NCBI GenBank assembly: GCA_030429705.1
Contig: JAUIES010000001.1
Location: forward strand, 868,001-932,000
DNA: 64,000 nt
Source of the DNA: Phycisphaerae bacterium
Lineage (GTDB): Bacteria; Planctomycetota; Phycisphaerae; Phycisphaerales; UBA1924
Reading direction: 5' to 3'
Of this stretch, positions 8,675 to 17,588 are shown piece after piece (position 1 is the first letter of the stretch; each line of letters begins with the position of its first letter). Both the position numbers and the translations under genes were made by a program. The notes beneath the pieces are model-generated. The model was given only the letters and a program-made list of their open reading frames with translations, made no database searches and was not told where the DNA came from.

Positions 8675-9523
8675 ATGCAGAATATGACTGAATGGATGAT
8701 TCCTGGGAGCGGTGCCAACCCGCTCATCGGCAACACCGATCAACCGAAAGGGACACCCAGAGCCTGCGTATTGCTCTTACACGGGTACATGGGGTATAAG
8801 GATTACGGGTTCATCCCGGTCCTCGGGCAGCGGCTGGCCGATTGGGGGGCGATCGTGCACCGGTTCAATTTTGCGTACTCCGGCATGACGAATGACACCG
8901 CAACCTTTGCGAGACCAGACCTGTTCGAGCAACAAACCTGGAATGCGCAGGTGTATGACACGCTGTGCGTGCTCGATGCACTGGCTGATAGTTTACTTGA
9001 ACGCGGCACGGGACCCTTGATCTTGATTGGACACTCGCGCGGCGGGGTGGCATCACTCTTGACCGTGGGTCGGCATCACGAACGCCCTGATATCGATGGC
9101 GTGGTCACATTGGCATCCCCGGACGCGTGCTGCTCGATGGATGAACCCTCGCAGCGTGCTTGGCTAAACACCGGGACGCTCGATGCACGCAGCAATCGCA
9201 CGGGACAGACGATGCCAATATCGAGTCGATGGCTAGAGGAACAGCGCGCCGATCCGGCGGGACATGATCTGCTGCATCAAGCATCCCGAGTACAGGTCCC
9301 GCTTCTTGCGATTCATGGGGACGAAGACAGCACGGTGCAGCCGGCAAGTGCAGAACGCATCGCATCAGCCTGCCAGACCGGTGCTGCACGGCTGATCGAA
9401 AGCGGGAATCATGTGTTCAATATGCCCAACCCACCCATTAAAGGGGGGACTTTCTCGCCTGCATTTCTTGCAGCGGCAACGGCGATTGAAGGTTTCCTTG
9501 GGGAAATGACCGATAATCGATAG
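8675..9523 (+). CDS. Alpha/beta hydrolase (serine aminopeptidase-like esterase)
   Basis: This 282-residue cytosolic hydrolase has an HGYMGYKDYGF oxyanion region, the nucleophile elbow GHSRGG with Ser121, the acid at about Asp218 (HGDEDSTV) and the base His246 (SGNHVFN). The HG-(x)n-KDYGF pattern matches the group of 'alpha/beta fold hydrolases' close to dienelactone hydrolase and prolyl oligopeptidase-like proteins found in many bacteria with a GxSRGG elbow. The substrate is unknown. The final SGNHVFNMPNP resembles proteins that end in an HVF motif. It is divergent from the LOG gene. The start is the ATG at 8675, with a second ATG three codons later as an alternative. Confidence 0.8.
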   Translation: MQNMTEWMIPGSGANPLIGNTDQPKGTPRACVLLLHGYMGYKDYGFIPVLGQRLADWGAIVHRFNFAYSGMTNDTATFARPDLFEQQTWNAQVYDTLCVLDALADSLLERGTGPLILIGHSRGGVASLLTVGRHHERPDIDGVVTLASPDACCSMDEPSQRAWLNTGTLDARSNRTGQTMPISSRWLEEQRADPAGHDLLHQASRVQVPLLAIHGDEDSTVQPASAERIASACQTGAARLIESGNHVFNMPNPPIKGGTFSPAFLAAATAIEGFLGEMTDNR

Positions 9524-9600
9524 TGAAGTTAGTGTTTCGCAACCGGCACCTTGTGGGGTAGCCTTCTGTCGTGGAAGTTCTTCGGCACGGATGGGTGAAC

Positions 9601-10434
9601 ATGACAACGGGAGCGATTGCCATTTTGAACCTTGCCATTGCCGCCGCCTGTGCGTGCGCCGATGATGCGATTGTGCCGATGGCTCAGGTGGGGGATCCGG
9701 TTACACTGTCGTTCGATGCCCTCTATGAACCGACACAGCCGAATTGGCGCGTCTCGCTGGCAGATGACGCGCCCGTCCTGATCGACTCGGCGAAGATTGC
9801 CGACCAGTATTTCATTGGATTCCTCTGGATTGACGATGCGCTCGCAGCCTCGGACCTCGACTTGTGGCTTGTCGAGAACTCTTCGGTCATCGATCAACTT
9901 GGTTTGGTGGTGGGTCGATCAACGGCGCTTCGCGATGGCGGTATCGATGGCATCGGTTCGTCGCTCGGCGAAGAAGGTATCGCGGGTTACGCTGAAGGCA
10001 GCGGCGAGTTTGACTTGTATGACATCTCTGTTTCGGTCGGATCACTTGGCACCGAACGCATGGGCGTGGATCTGATCACCGGACTGCGCGCGGTCAAGGC
10101 AAATGTTGGACACGCACACCGTGAACAGTCAGCCAATGGTGCCACGCACACCACGCTCGATGTTGGCCGGGGTGTCGTGGCGATTCCGATTGTGGGAACA
10201 GGGTTGCATTGGCAACCACGCGATCATGTCCGATTGACCGGAACCGCCTCGACGCACACGATTTCAGAGCAAGCGACTTTTTATGATCTTACAGCCGAGG
10301 CTGAGATCAAACTGCGACCCAATGTCGGACTCGTCGCAGGATACCAGTATGTGCGTTCTGTCATGGAAGTGCGCAATGTGCCCGCCGAACTCAATGAGGG
10401 CGGCGTGTTCGCACGGATTCGAATTCAGTTCTAA
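9601..10434 (+). CDS. Exported protein, probable small outer-membrane beta-barrel
   Basis: This 277-residue protein has an N-terminal signal peptide (MTTGAIAILNLAIAAACACA). The remainder has alternating polar and hydrophobic stretches and ends in ...RIRIQF, a terminal Phe as in many outer-membrane beta-barrels. Strand-like segments such as LGLVVGRSTAL, VGLVAGYQYVRS and VFARIRIQF support a barrel. I recognise no family. The start at 9601 gives a cleaner signal peptide than the GTG at 9571 ten codons earlier; neither has a strong ribosome site. It is convergent with comEC, 21 nt apart. The function cannot be stated; a porin-like or surface role is plausible. Confidence 0.6.
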   Translation: MTTGAIAILNLAIAAACACADDAIVPMAQVGDPVTLSFDALYEPTQPNWRVSLADDAPVLIDSAKIADQYFIGFLWIDDALAASDLDLWLVENSSVIDQLGLVVGRSTALRDGGIDGIGSSLGEEGIAGYAEGSGEFDLYDISVSVGSLGTERMGVDLITGLRAVKANVGHAHREQSANGATHTTLDVGRGVVAIPIVGTGLHWQPRDHVRLTGTASTHTISEQATFYDLTAEAEIKLRPNVGLVAGYQYVRSVMEVRNVPAELNEGGVFARIRIQF

Positions 10435-10455
10435 TCGAAGGGTTCACACACTGCG

Positions 10456-12969
10456 CTACCGCATGGTTTGTGTGCGGATGGTGCCATCTTTATCAATTTC
10501 GACGGTCAATGCACCACGCTCCGCTGTCGATAGCCAGTGCGATCGTAGTTTTTGCCCATCCCATCGCTCGTCATGTGCTCGCGACCAACCGGTCGACTGC
10601 AGGATCACGCGAGGCGCAACCGCTGCGACGAATCGTTGACTCGCCGCATGAAAACTCCCGTGATGAGGGGCTTCGAGCACATCGGCCTGAAGTCTGGTGG
10701 GGGAAAGGAGGAGAGCCTCCATCGCAGGCGCTTCGATATCGCCGACGAGCAAAACAACACGCTCGCCTTCATAAGTCGGTACTGCAATCCGAGCCACGAG
10801 TGATTGGTCGTTTTCTTTGAACGCTGCAGCGTTCTCGATCGGCCACAGCAACGCAAGCGTTGCGTCGCCAAAGCGCCAGCGATCCCCGGCCTTCACGGGC
10901 GCAATCTCAACGCCTTTTGACTCCATCGCGGCGAGGAACGCTTGCACGGATTCGGCGTCATCGTCGAGCACATGTGGCGACACCAACAAGCGATCTGTGT
11001 CAAAGAGGTCTATCGCATCAGGCATCGCAAGGTAGTGATCAATATTGGCATGGGTCACCATGGCTGTGCGAATCTGTCGAATGTCGAGCCCTCGTTGCGC
11101 TCGTTCGAGCATCGGCACCAGGTCATTACGCAAGGAGCCACAGTCCCAAAGGAGAGCCTCATCTCCACTTCTCACGATGATACAAGTCCCATCGCCAACC
11201 GAGAGCATGTCAATACGAAGTGCAACATCACGCGGCAGGGCTCGCGGCACAATGCTAGTGACAACGAGGAAACAAACTAAGAGCCCGATTGCGGCCAGCG
11301 ATGCGGGTTCAACAACTTTCGCTCGTTTCAGATACACCAGTATCGCAACCACCATCGCAGAAGCCCAGAGCATGGACGGTGGATGCACTTCGATCGACGA
11401 AAGTGGTCTCTGCGCAACAGCGTTGACCAATCCTGCGACGAGTTCGGCTGCCCAGGCCAATCCTGAAATCATGTTTGACGCGACGGAGGGGAGCACAGCT
11501 CCTATTGCAAGCGAGACATAGCCACCGGCGAGCAACACGATAATCAACGGCGTCAGCAGGACGGTGGTCACCGCACCTGAAAACGAAACGACCCCGACAT
11601 GAGCAGCAACAATCGGCATACTGATCAACCAACACATGACACACACCGCAGTGGTTGCTCGCAGCCACTCGAGAGCGCGCCGAAACACCGAACGGTGCGT
11701 TCTTCGTAACCCACGAATTGTGAGCGGCACGATCCATGGATGTCGGCTGGAGGACACCCACAGCAGGAGTGCCGTGATGCCGACACTGAGTTGAGCGCCG
11801 AGCGAGAACACATCGAGTGGACGCCACAGAAACAACCCGAGCGTGATCCAGCCAAGTATGGTAAGTCTGTCGTATCGGCGTCCGATGGCATCTGCCCCGA
11901 GCAGTGCGAGGACCATGATGCCTGCCCGAACGACTGGGACGCGCGCTGGTACAAGCAGGAGCAAGCCGACGACGAGCACAGCAGCCAATATCGGTTCAAG
12001 TCGCCCATGATCACCGGTCAGTCGAATTGCAAGCAGTGCGATCCCCGTGAGTACTGCGAGGTGAAAGCCGGAGATCGCGAGCAGGTGAGCCGTGCCGATC
12101 TGCTGAAAAGCACTGCGGGTCTCTCGCAGCGCCGGACCCTGTTCACCCAGGAGGAGAGCGCCGAGCATGTCACGACCGATGGGATGTGAATCACCACCCT
12201 CAAGTAGATGGAGGCTGTTCGATCGTACGGTGTGCAGTCCATTTTGAAAAAACGACACTGGAGTCATCGGCGTTGTTTCACGCGTGATTAACGCTTGAGA
12301 TGCTACGAAGATAGCACCAACCTCGTTCGTCATGCGCGCCCAACGCAGATGATCTGGTTCGCCGGGGTTCACACGCCCTCGCGGCGGAAGGTACCAACCC
12401 ATCACACGAACCTGATCGCCGAAACGAGCCTCGACTGTGTCGGTCGCGCTGGGTGTTGACACGCGAACACGGAGTATCCCAGTCGCGCGGGCCATTGAAC
12501 CGTCATCTCGCTCGACCCAGTTAACATTCAGGTCGAAAACCAGCGATGATTGTTGCCGTCGAAATCGACTCAACTCATCACGCGGTGGTGTTGGGCGCGT
12601 TGGGTCTGAGCCCAGCGTGCCGTGTACAGCGATAAGAGCACGATCGTCGCCGCCGACGATCTGGTCGAGCGCTGACCCTTGAGCAGTGGTTGTGCGGATT
12701 GTGAACCACGCACCGCCCAATGCAAACACGATAACGAGCAGACCGAGACCGAAGCATTTCTTCGGCCCGAACCGGGCGATCAAACCGAGCCCGATGACGG
12801 CTGCAAGCGCCAGCATGCTCCACGCGCGAGGCCCCCACTGCGGCCAGGCGATCGCACACGCCGAAGCAAGAACAACCGCAGCGACGCAGAGCCACGCTCG
12901 ACGACGGGCGACATGCACCGCTGGCTGAATGAGTCGCACATCTACAGAATCGTCAGGACTGATGCCCAT
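10456..12969 (-). CDS. comEC: ComEC/Rec2 family DNA uptake channel protein
   Basis: This 837-residue protein has the three-part ComEC layout: an N-terminal membrane and OB-like region (DUF4131-type), a central Competence domain with many membrane segments (GTAHLLAISGFHLAVLTGI is diagnostic), and a C-terminal metallo-beta-lactamase-like domain. ComEC forms the inner-membrane channel that imports single-stranded DNA in natural transformation. The beta-lactamase domain keeps the late motif EAPHHGSFHAAS. Its early metal motif reads HANIDH (640-645) in place of the usual HxDxDH of ComEC nucleases, and the following GG is missing, so nuclease activity is doubtful. GTG at 12975 is an alternative start. 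No comEA or other uptake genes lie nearby, but type IV pilus-like pseudopilins occur elsewhere in the window. Confidence 0.85.
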   Translation of the reverse strand: MGISPDDSVDVRLIQPAVHVARRRAWLCVAAVVLASACAIAWPQWGPRAWSMLALAAVIGLGLIARFGPKKCFGLGLLVIVFALGGAWFTIRTTTAQGSALDQIVGGDDRALIAVHGTLGSDPTRPTPPRDELSRFRRQQSSLVFDLNVNWVERDDGSMARATGILRVRVSTPSATDTVEARFGDQVRVMGWYLPPRGRVNPGEPDHLRWARMTNEVGAIFVASQALITRETTPMTPVSFFQNGLHTVRSNSLHLLEGGDSHPIGRDMLGALLLGEQGPALRETRSAFQQIGTAHLLAISGFHLAVLTGIALLAIRLTGDHGRLEPILAAVLVVGLLLLVPARVPVVRAGIMVLALLGADAIGRRYDRLTILGWITLGLFLWRPLDVFSLGAQLSVGITALLLWVSSSRHPWIVPLTIRGLRRTHRSVFRRALEWLRATTAVCVMCWLISMPIVAAHVGVVSFSGAVTTVLLTPLIIVLLAGGYVSLAIGAVLPSVASNMISGLAWAAELVAGLVNAVAQRPLSSIEVHPPSMLWASAMVVAILVYLKRAKVVEPASLAAIGLLVCFLVVTSIVPRALPRDVALRIDMLSVGDGTCIIVRSGDEALLWDCGSLRNDLVPMLERAQRGLDIRQIRTAMVTHANIDHYLAMPDAIDLFDTDRLLVSPHVLDDDAESVQAFLAAMESKGVEIAPVKAGDRWRFGDATLALLWPIENAAAFKENDQSLVARIAVPTYEGERVVLLVGDIEAPAMEALLLSPTRLQADVLEAPHHGSFHAASQRFVAAVAPRVILQSTGWSRAHDERWDGQKLRSHWLSTAERGALTVEIDKDGTIRTQTMR

Positions 12970-13031
12970 GCGCACAGCCTACCGGGAGAACGCAGCGGCG
13001 TAATCGGTCAGAATGAAACCATGCATGCTTC

Positions 13032-13068
13032 AATAGAAAACGCCTGGCTGCGTGGGCTGCCAGGCGTT
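13032..13068 (-). terminator. Rho-independent terminator of the prepilin-like gene
   Basis: A 10-bp perfect stem (13039-13048 with 13059-13068, arm AACGCCTGGC) and a 10-nt loop are followed on the minus strand by TTTTCTATT. It lies 28 nt after the stop of the gene at 13096-14235 and faces the same way. Confidence 0.7.
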
Positions 13069-13095
13069 GATAAGTGAAGGAAAATCGTTTGCTCG

Positions 13096-14235
13096 TTAGC
13101 CCCCGCCGGAGGTAATCAGATCGTCAAACTCGGACACCGCATCACGGCTGGTGGGCTTGCCATCGTCATCGGTGATGCGTTCTGATGCCCCTGCGAAGAA
13201 GTTGAGGCCGTAGTCGATATGGTCTGTCTCATGAGCGATCGTTGAGAAACCTTTGTCTTTGGTCGAGAGATAGACGCCGTCGATACCAGCGGACTGCAGA
13301 ATGAACGCGCCTTTTGCACGCCCGGGATACAGGCTCTCAATCGAACTCTCGGATGGGCTGTCGAAAATATCTTCGACCGTCATCGCCGAATTCCCTGATC
13401 GTGGCGCGGACGGGCTTCCGAGTAGTGCCTGGAGCGAGAGGGCAGATTCGCCGCCGAGTGTGGTTCCTGTGCCAACCGCACCAAGACCGATGAGGCTCGC
13501 ATTGACACCAGCATCGGGCGCGACGGTCATGTCGAGACCCTTTCTGCCGAGGTTGGTCGACTGAAGAAACGCGGCGTTTGAGTTCCAGTAGAACAGGGCC
13601 GGTTCGCCACCACTTTGACGACGCATGAATGCATCTGATTCGGTGATTTCGCTCATTGAGTAGTCGTCCGCACTCCAAAACAGCACGGGTTGGCCGAACG
13701 CATCAACGACATCGCGCATCTGGACATCGCTTTCATCGTCGCCAGCGTGGCCGTCTTGATCGGCGATCTGCTGTTCGGAACCTCTCAACTGGGCGATGTA
13801 ATATTCACCCGATGGTGTGAAATACGAACCTTTGCCGGCACCGATCAGACTCGGATCGACCATAATCGTGTCGGCTGCGGTCGGACCCACTTCGACCGAA
13901 CTGGCGGTTGCAGCGTCGAGAATGGCATCTTCGCCAGCCAGTTCGAGCATGACATTTTCCATTTCGGACATGCCACGCGTCGCATTCTCCGCATCACCCA
14001 TTTCTTTGGGTGAGAAATAGCCCGGATTGCGCCCCTGATGGTCACCCTTGAACGAGCTGCTCGCTTTCGAGATGTCATCCAGCAATCCTGCGGTTGCCAG
14101 TTTTCGGCCGGCATCGCGGGCACCGCTCAGTGCGGGCAAAATGATGGAAATGATCAGCACGACAATGGCGATCACGGTCAGCAACTCGACGAGGCTAAAT
14201 CCCTGGTTGCGTGTGCGTACCCACGATGTTCGCAT
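13096..14235 (-). CDS. Prepilin-like protein with type IV pilin N-terminus
   Basis: This 379-residue protein starts with a short basic leader and the prepilin signal QGFSLVELLTVIAIVVLI, cleaved after Gly with Glu at +5, followed by a single hydrophobic helix. The rest is acidic and Ser/Gly/Ala-rich with no motif I recognise. It lacks the H-x9-DG tail of the planctomycete DUF1559 pseudopilin family. The length is much greater than a GspG or GspH pseudopilin, which suggests a large globular domain on a pilin stem. AGGAG sits 6 nt before the ATG. The gene stands alone: a terminator follows at 13032-13068 and a 400-nt gene-free region precedes it. It is far from the gsp-like operon at 31-38 kb but may use the same machinery. 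Confidence 0.7.
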   Translation of the reverse strand: MRTSWVRTRNQGFSLVELLTVIAIVVLIISIILPALSGARDAGRKLATAGLLDDISKASSSFKGDHQGRNPGYFSPKEMGDAENATRGMSEMENVMLELAGEDAILDAATASSVEVGPTAADTIMVDPSLIGAGKGSYFTPSGEYYIAQLRGSEQQIADQDGHAGDDESDVQMRDVVDAFGQPVLFWSADDYSMSEITESDAFMRRQSGGEPALFYWNSNAAFLQSTNLGRKGLDMTVAPDAGVNASLIGLGAVGTGTTLGGESALSLQALLGSPSAPRSGNSAMTVEDIFDSPSESSIESLYPGRAKGAFILQSAGIDGVYLSTKDKGFSTIAHETDHIDYGLNFFAGASERITDDDGKPTSRDAVSEFDDLITSGGG

Positions 14236-14635
14236 GCTCGACTCCTGGAGGCGACCCGGTTCTTGACTGTTTCGGACACTTCACCCGGACCATCAACGAT
14301 GGCGGGCGAAACGCTGTTTTTGATCCATCGGGGCCACACGAAACCCCGCCAACCACCACTTCTCGCAATGGTTGACTGCAACACTATACGGATGCAGGCA
14401 CCGTTGGATGCCACAACCCGAGCCCAGAGCAGCATTTCTTGTCGATCTCATCGATCCTGCTGGTTCAATTTCGCACAATCGCGGCGTGTGGATAGGTTGA
14501 TTCGGTGCAGGCTCGTCCGAATACTGGTTGTAGATTCGCGTCGTGGTGTGGTTAAGCCTTAGCAATCTGATTACCGAATATATACCTATTTTTTAACCCA
14601 GAGTTGACCACACCGGCTATTTCTGGAGTCGATTC
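14236..14635. other. 400-nt divergent intergenic region
   Basis: No gene is seen here. It separates two divergent transcription units. The right half, before the phosphatase gene, is AT-rich (TATATA near 14578-14583 and a T6 run) and likely holds a promoter. It is bounded by an imperfect 11-bp inverted repeat (14545-14555 and 14604-14614, one mismatch that can pair G-T in RNA) about 48 nt apart. The left half has no visible structure. Confidence 0.4.
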
Positions 14636-15079
14636 ATGCCGCAGAATGAGCGCGTCATCCTGTTCGTCTGTACGGGCAATACTTGCCGAAGCCCGATGGC
14701 AGAAGTGATCGCACGCGATCTCCTGAAAGATGATTCGTCCACCACGGTCCTTTCGGCTGGTATTGCGGCAGGAGATGGTCATCCGGCAACCGTTCAAGCC
14801 GAACGGGCCGTGGCGCGACTCGGACTCGACCTGAGCAACCACAAGTCGCAGCAGCTCACCAAGTCGCTCATCGAACGAGCGACCGCGATCTATGTGATGA
14901 CTGTGTCTCACGAACTTGCCGTGTTGGAACTCGACCAATCGGCGCAAGACAAACTCAGCCTGCTCAATCCTGAGGGCTCGGTGCCTGATCCGTTCGGGAT
15001 GCCTGACGAGGTCTATGAAGAAACCGCTGCGGTCCTGCGTGAACTTATTTCGGGTCGCCTGAAGGAGATTGAAGTATGA
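14636..15079 (+). CDS. Low-molecular-weight protein-tyrosine phosphatase
   Basis: This 147-residue protein has the P-loop signature C-x5-R-S as VCTGNTCRSP (nucleophile Cys12, Arg18) and the general-acid loop PDPFG with Asp118. It is the LMW-PTP/arsenate-reductase fold at the usual length, and it removes phosphate from phosphotyrosine proteins. In some bacteria relatives act on exopolysaccharide kinases, or on protein-arginine phosphate (YwlE type). The second Thr16 in CTGNTCRSPMAE matches the YwlE/Thr subgroup, so protein-arginine phosphatase activity is a real alternative. Its last bases overlap the rpiB start by 4 nt (ATGA), a pairing that is also seen with ywlE and rpiB in Firmicutes; in that setting the two are functionally unlinked. 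Confidence 0.85.
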   Translation: MPQNERVILFVCTGNTCRSPMAEVIARDLLKDDSSTTVLSAGIAAGDGHPATVQAERAVARLGLDLSNHKSQQLTKSLIERATAIYVMTVSHELAVLELDQSAQDKLSLLNPEGSVPDPFGMPDEVYEETAAVLRELISGRLKEIEV

Positions 15080-15555
15080 AGATCGCAATCGGATCAGACC
15101 ACCGCGGGCAGAAGACCGCCGAACACATTGCTGAACATCTCGTCAGCCTTGGGGTCGAGGTCAAACGCATGGGCGCGTGTTCGACGCAGGCCTGCGACTA
15201 TCCCGAGTCGGCCTATCAGGTGGGTATGGCGATTCGGCAAGGAGAGGTCGATGCGGGCATATTAATCTGTGGCACCGGGATTGGCATGTCGATGGCAGCC
15301 AACAAGATGCACGGGATCCGGGCTGCCGTCGTTCATGACGAACTCACTTCACAGCTGAGTCGAACACACAACGATGCCAATGTCCTGTGTCTCTCTGCCG
15401 ATTTGCTCGGTGAGCGACTCATCGAAAAAATCGTGGATGTGTGGATCAAATCTGACTTTGAAGGCGGTCGACACGCACGACGCGTAGCGAAAATGGCGAT
15501 GATTGAGCAAGGGCACGACCCGGCCGATGCGCCCGCAACGCCTGATTCTGCTTAG
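15076..15555 (+). CDS. rpiB: Ribose-5-phosphate isomerase B
   Basis: This 159-residue enzyme interconverts ribose 5-phosphate and ribulose 5-phosphate in the pentose phosphate pathway. The N-terminus IAIGSDHRG carries the substrate-binding Asp8/His9. The active-site segment ILICGTGIGMSMAANK has Cys65 and Thr67, and RTHNDANVLCL supplies the phosphate-binding residues. The length is normal for RpiB (about 150). It is translationally coupled to the phosphatase gene (ATGA overlap). Its stop overlaps by 4 nt the end of the convergent gene on the other strand. Confidence 0.9.
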   Translation: MKIAIGSDHRGQKTAEHIAEHLVSLGVEVKRMGACSTQACDYPESAYQVGMAIRQGEVDAGILICGTGIGMSMAANKMHGIRAAVVHDELTSQLSRTHNDANVLCLSADLLGERLIEKIVDVWIKSDFEGGRHARRVAKMAMIEQGHDPADAPATPDSA

Positions 15556-17588
15556 CGTGCTTCAGCGTTCATTCGTTCGATGACTCGCATGGCCGATTGA
15601 GCCGAGCGTGCACGCAGCGATGCTTCCCGTTCCTGTTCCCCTCGCAAGATTGCTGATGCAAGTTCTTCGAGATCGAGACAGATCGAAGCGATCGGCTCGC
15701 GGTCGATCAAACCGAACGAACCGGGTGGCGGCGTGCCAAGCGCAATCTGGGCGAGCAGCCCTGCCGCACCTGCAGCAGGCTGTGGATACAACTCGAGTCT
15801 GTCGAGACACACACTTGCCAGATGTGCGATGGCGAACGCTTCAGCATCAATCGGCTCGTCATTGAACAGGGCGCGTGTCGCAGATTCCAACTGTTCGGGA
15901 AGAGCATCGAGCAACATCGACCAGCCGTGTTCTGTGAGTTCCCATGGCGCCCAGGCTTGCAATCGTTCTTGCCCGACCGAGTCGAGTCGATGGTGCGCGT
16001 GTGTCGCTGTGAGGAGTGTCGCCCAGCGTTTTGCTTGATCGATGAGACGACTCGCATCGGCTTCGGGCGACGCTGGTTGTTGAAGCATGAGCGTGGCTTG
16101 TGCGTCTGCATGGAGTGAATCGAGCGCATCGATCACTTGACGGTGCATCGCATTTGCCGGGCCATTTTGGACGCTTCGAAAGGACTGCTCGTGTGCGAAT
16201 GGTTGCGTCGCTCGAACGAGTGCCGCGATCGTGGTGAGTCGCGACAGCGCATCCTCACGCTCATTGGGATCGGCTAATTGTTTTCCAAGTGCGAGCACAC
16301 GGGCTGCGAGTCGTCGACGATCCGTCAAGATTGACGGTCGTCCTCGAACAGAATCGTCAGTTTCATCGATGCCGGTCAAGTAGGCACCAATATCGACGAT
16401 ATCTTGCAAGAACTCATGAGATTGACGATGCGCTCGAATGGCGCTGAGCAGCGCAGGTTCGGTCATCGGGTTGGCAGCGGTCATCGCTTCGAGCATGGAG
16501 TTGATGAGCCGTTCACCGCTCGATTCAAAACCTCCTTCGGCATCTCTCCACGCCACGCGGGCAAATGTGGGGAGCGTCCTCTCGCGCTCCAAGATCTGAT
16601 CTTCGTTCGCGTCGGTGAAGACGCGTTCAATCGTGGCGCTGGTCTGTGCCACACGGCGTGGATCTGTTTCGAATTCGGTGAGCAGGGTGTTAAATCTCGA
16701 CTGTGCTCGTCGGCGTAACTGCAACTGCTTGAGGCTGTCCACCTGTTTGGCTGCACGGGCAATGGTTCCGAGTTGCTCGAGGCTGGTCAGCGCTGACTCA
16801 GCGTCGATGCCGCGTGCGACTCTGTCGATCGACCGATCGAATGCGGCTGTGAGCGCGTCATGTGATGTCGAGTCGACCCAACGCTCGAGTTGCAGCACCG
16901 CAGCCGCTGAACGAACCAGTGCCTCGATCCGATCTGCGGCAAGTCGGTGTGATGGCCAGGCGCGTGCGCGCGTCAAAAGGCCATCGATGCTGACAAGGCT
17001 CGAGGCGCGGGCTTCAGTCTGTTCTGAGGTTTGGACGGTCTGCAACTCAATGAGCGCGCCCAGTGTCGGAGCAAGTGGGCTATTCGCCATGGGCCAACCG
17101 GACACCTCAAGTTCGACGGCGTTTGTCAACGGAGCCAACGCATCGCGCAGCGCACGATCCAGATCGTGCTGCGTTGCAGGCAACTGACTGGCAAGGGCTG
17201 AACAATCAGTCGCCAGGAGTGATGCCTGTGCATCGGTCAGGACTGCAGTCGGTCCGTTCAATGTATCGTCGATCGCTGACAGGTTTGAAACCACGGTCCG
17301 GCCGATCACCAATCGTGGCGTTCCTCGTGTGCCGCGTGATTGGCCATCGCGAAGCAGACTGGCTGCCAATCGCCGGACGGCCGCGGACGCTTTCAAGCCG
17401 CCAAGCAAATCTTCTTCAGATTCGATCGTGTCGGCTTGCGCATCAAGAAATGAAGCGAGTTCACTCGATGCTGTTGAACTGTCGACCACGGGTGAACTGC
17501 CCCCACCGAGATCGAGGGTCTGCGCACTGGTGCCGGTTATCACCACACCAATCAGGCAGATCATCAGTTCAACGGGTTTGCGCAACAT
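15552..17588 (-). CDS. Large secreted helical protein of unknown function
   Basis: This 678-residue protein has an N-terminal signal peptide (MLRKPVELMICLIGVVITGTSAQ). The mature part is rich in Ala, Leu, Arg, Asp, Ser and Gln and looks mostly helical, with no recognised domain and no other membrane segment. It is probably periplasmic. The start at 17588 lies 20 nt inside the end of the glycosyltransferase gene (17569), so the two are translationally coupled on one transcript with truA. No family came to mind; a planctomycete-specific scaffold protein is a fair guess only. Confidence 0.65.
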   Translation of the reverse strand: MLRKPVELMICLIGVVITGTSAQTLDLGGGSSPVVDSSTASSELASFLDAQADTIESEEDLLGGLKASAAVRRLAASLLRDGQSRGTRGTPRLVIGRTVVSNLSAIDDTLNGPTAVLTDAQASLLATDCSALASQLPATQHDLDRALRDALAPLTNAVELEVSGWPMANSPLAPTLGALIELQTVQTSEQTEARASSLVSIDGLLTRARAWPSHRLAADRIEALVRSAAAVLQLERWVDSTSHDALTAAFDRSIDRVARGIDAESALTSLEQLGTIARAAKQVDSLKQLQLRRRAQSRFNTLLTEFETDPRRVAQTSATIERVFTDANEDQILERERTLPTFARVAWRDAEGGFESSGERLINSMLEAMTAANPMTEPALLSAIRAHRQSHEFLQDIVDIGAYLTGIDETDDSVRGRPSILTDRRRLAARVLALGKQLADPNEREDALSRLTTIAALVRATQPFAHEQSFRSVQNGPANAMHRQVIDALDSLHADAQATLMLQQPASPEADASRLIDQAKRWATLLTATHAHHRLDSVGQERLQAWAPWELTEHGWSMLLDALPEQLESATRALFNDEPIDAEAFAIAHLASVCLDRLELYPQPAAGAAGLLAQIALGTPPPGSFGLIDREPIASICLDLEELASAILRGEQEREASLRARSAQSAMRVIERMNAEAR

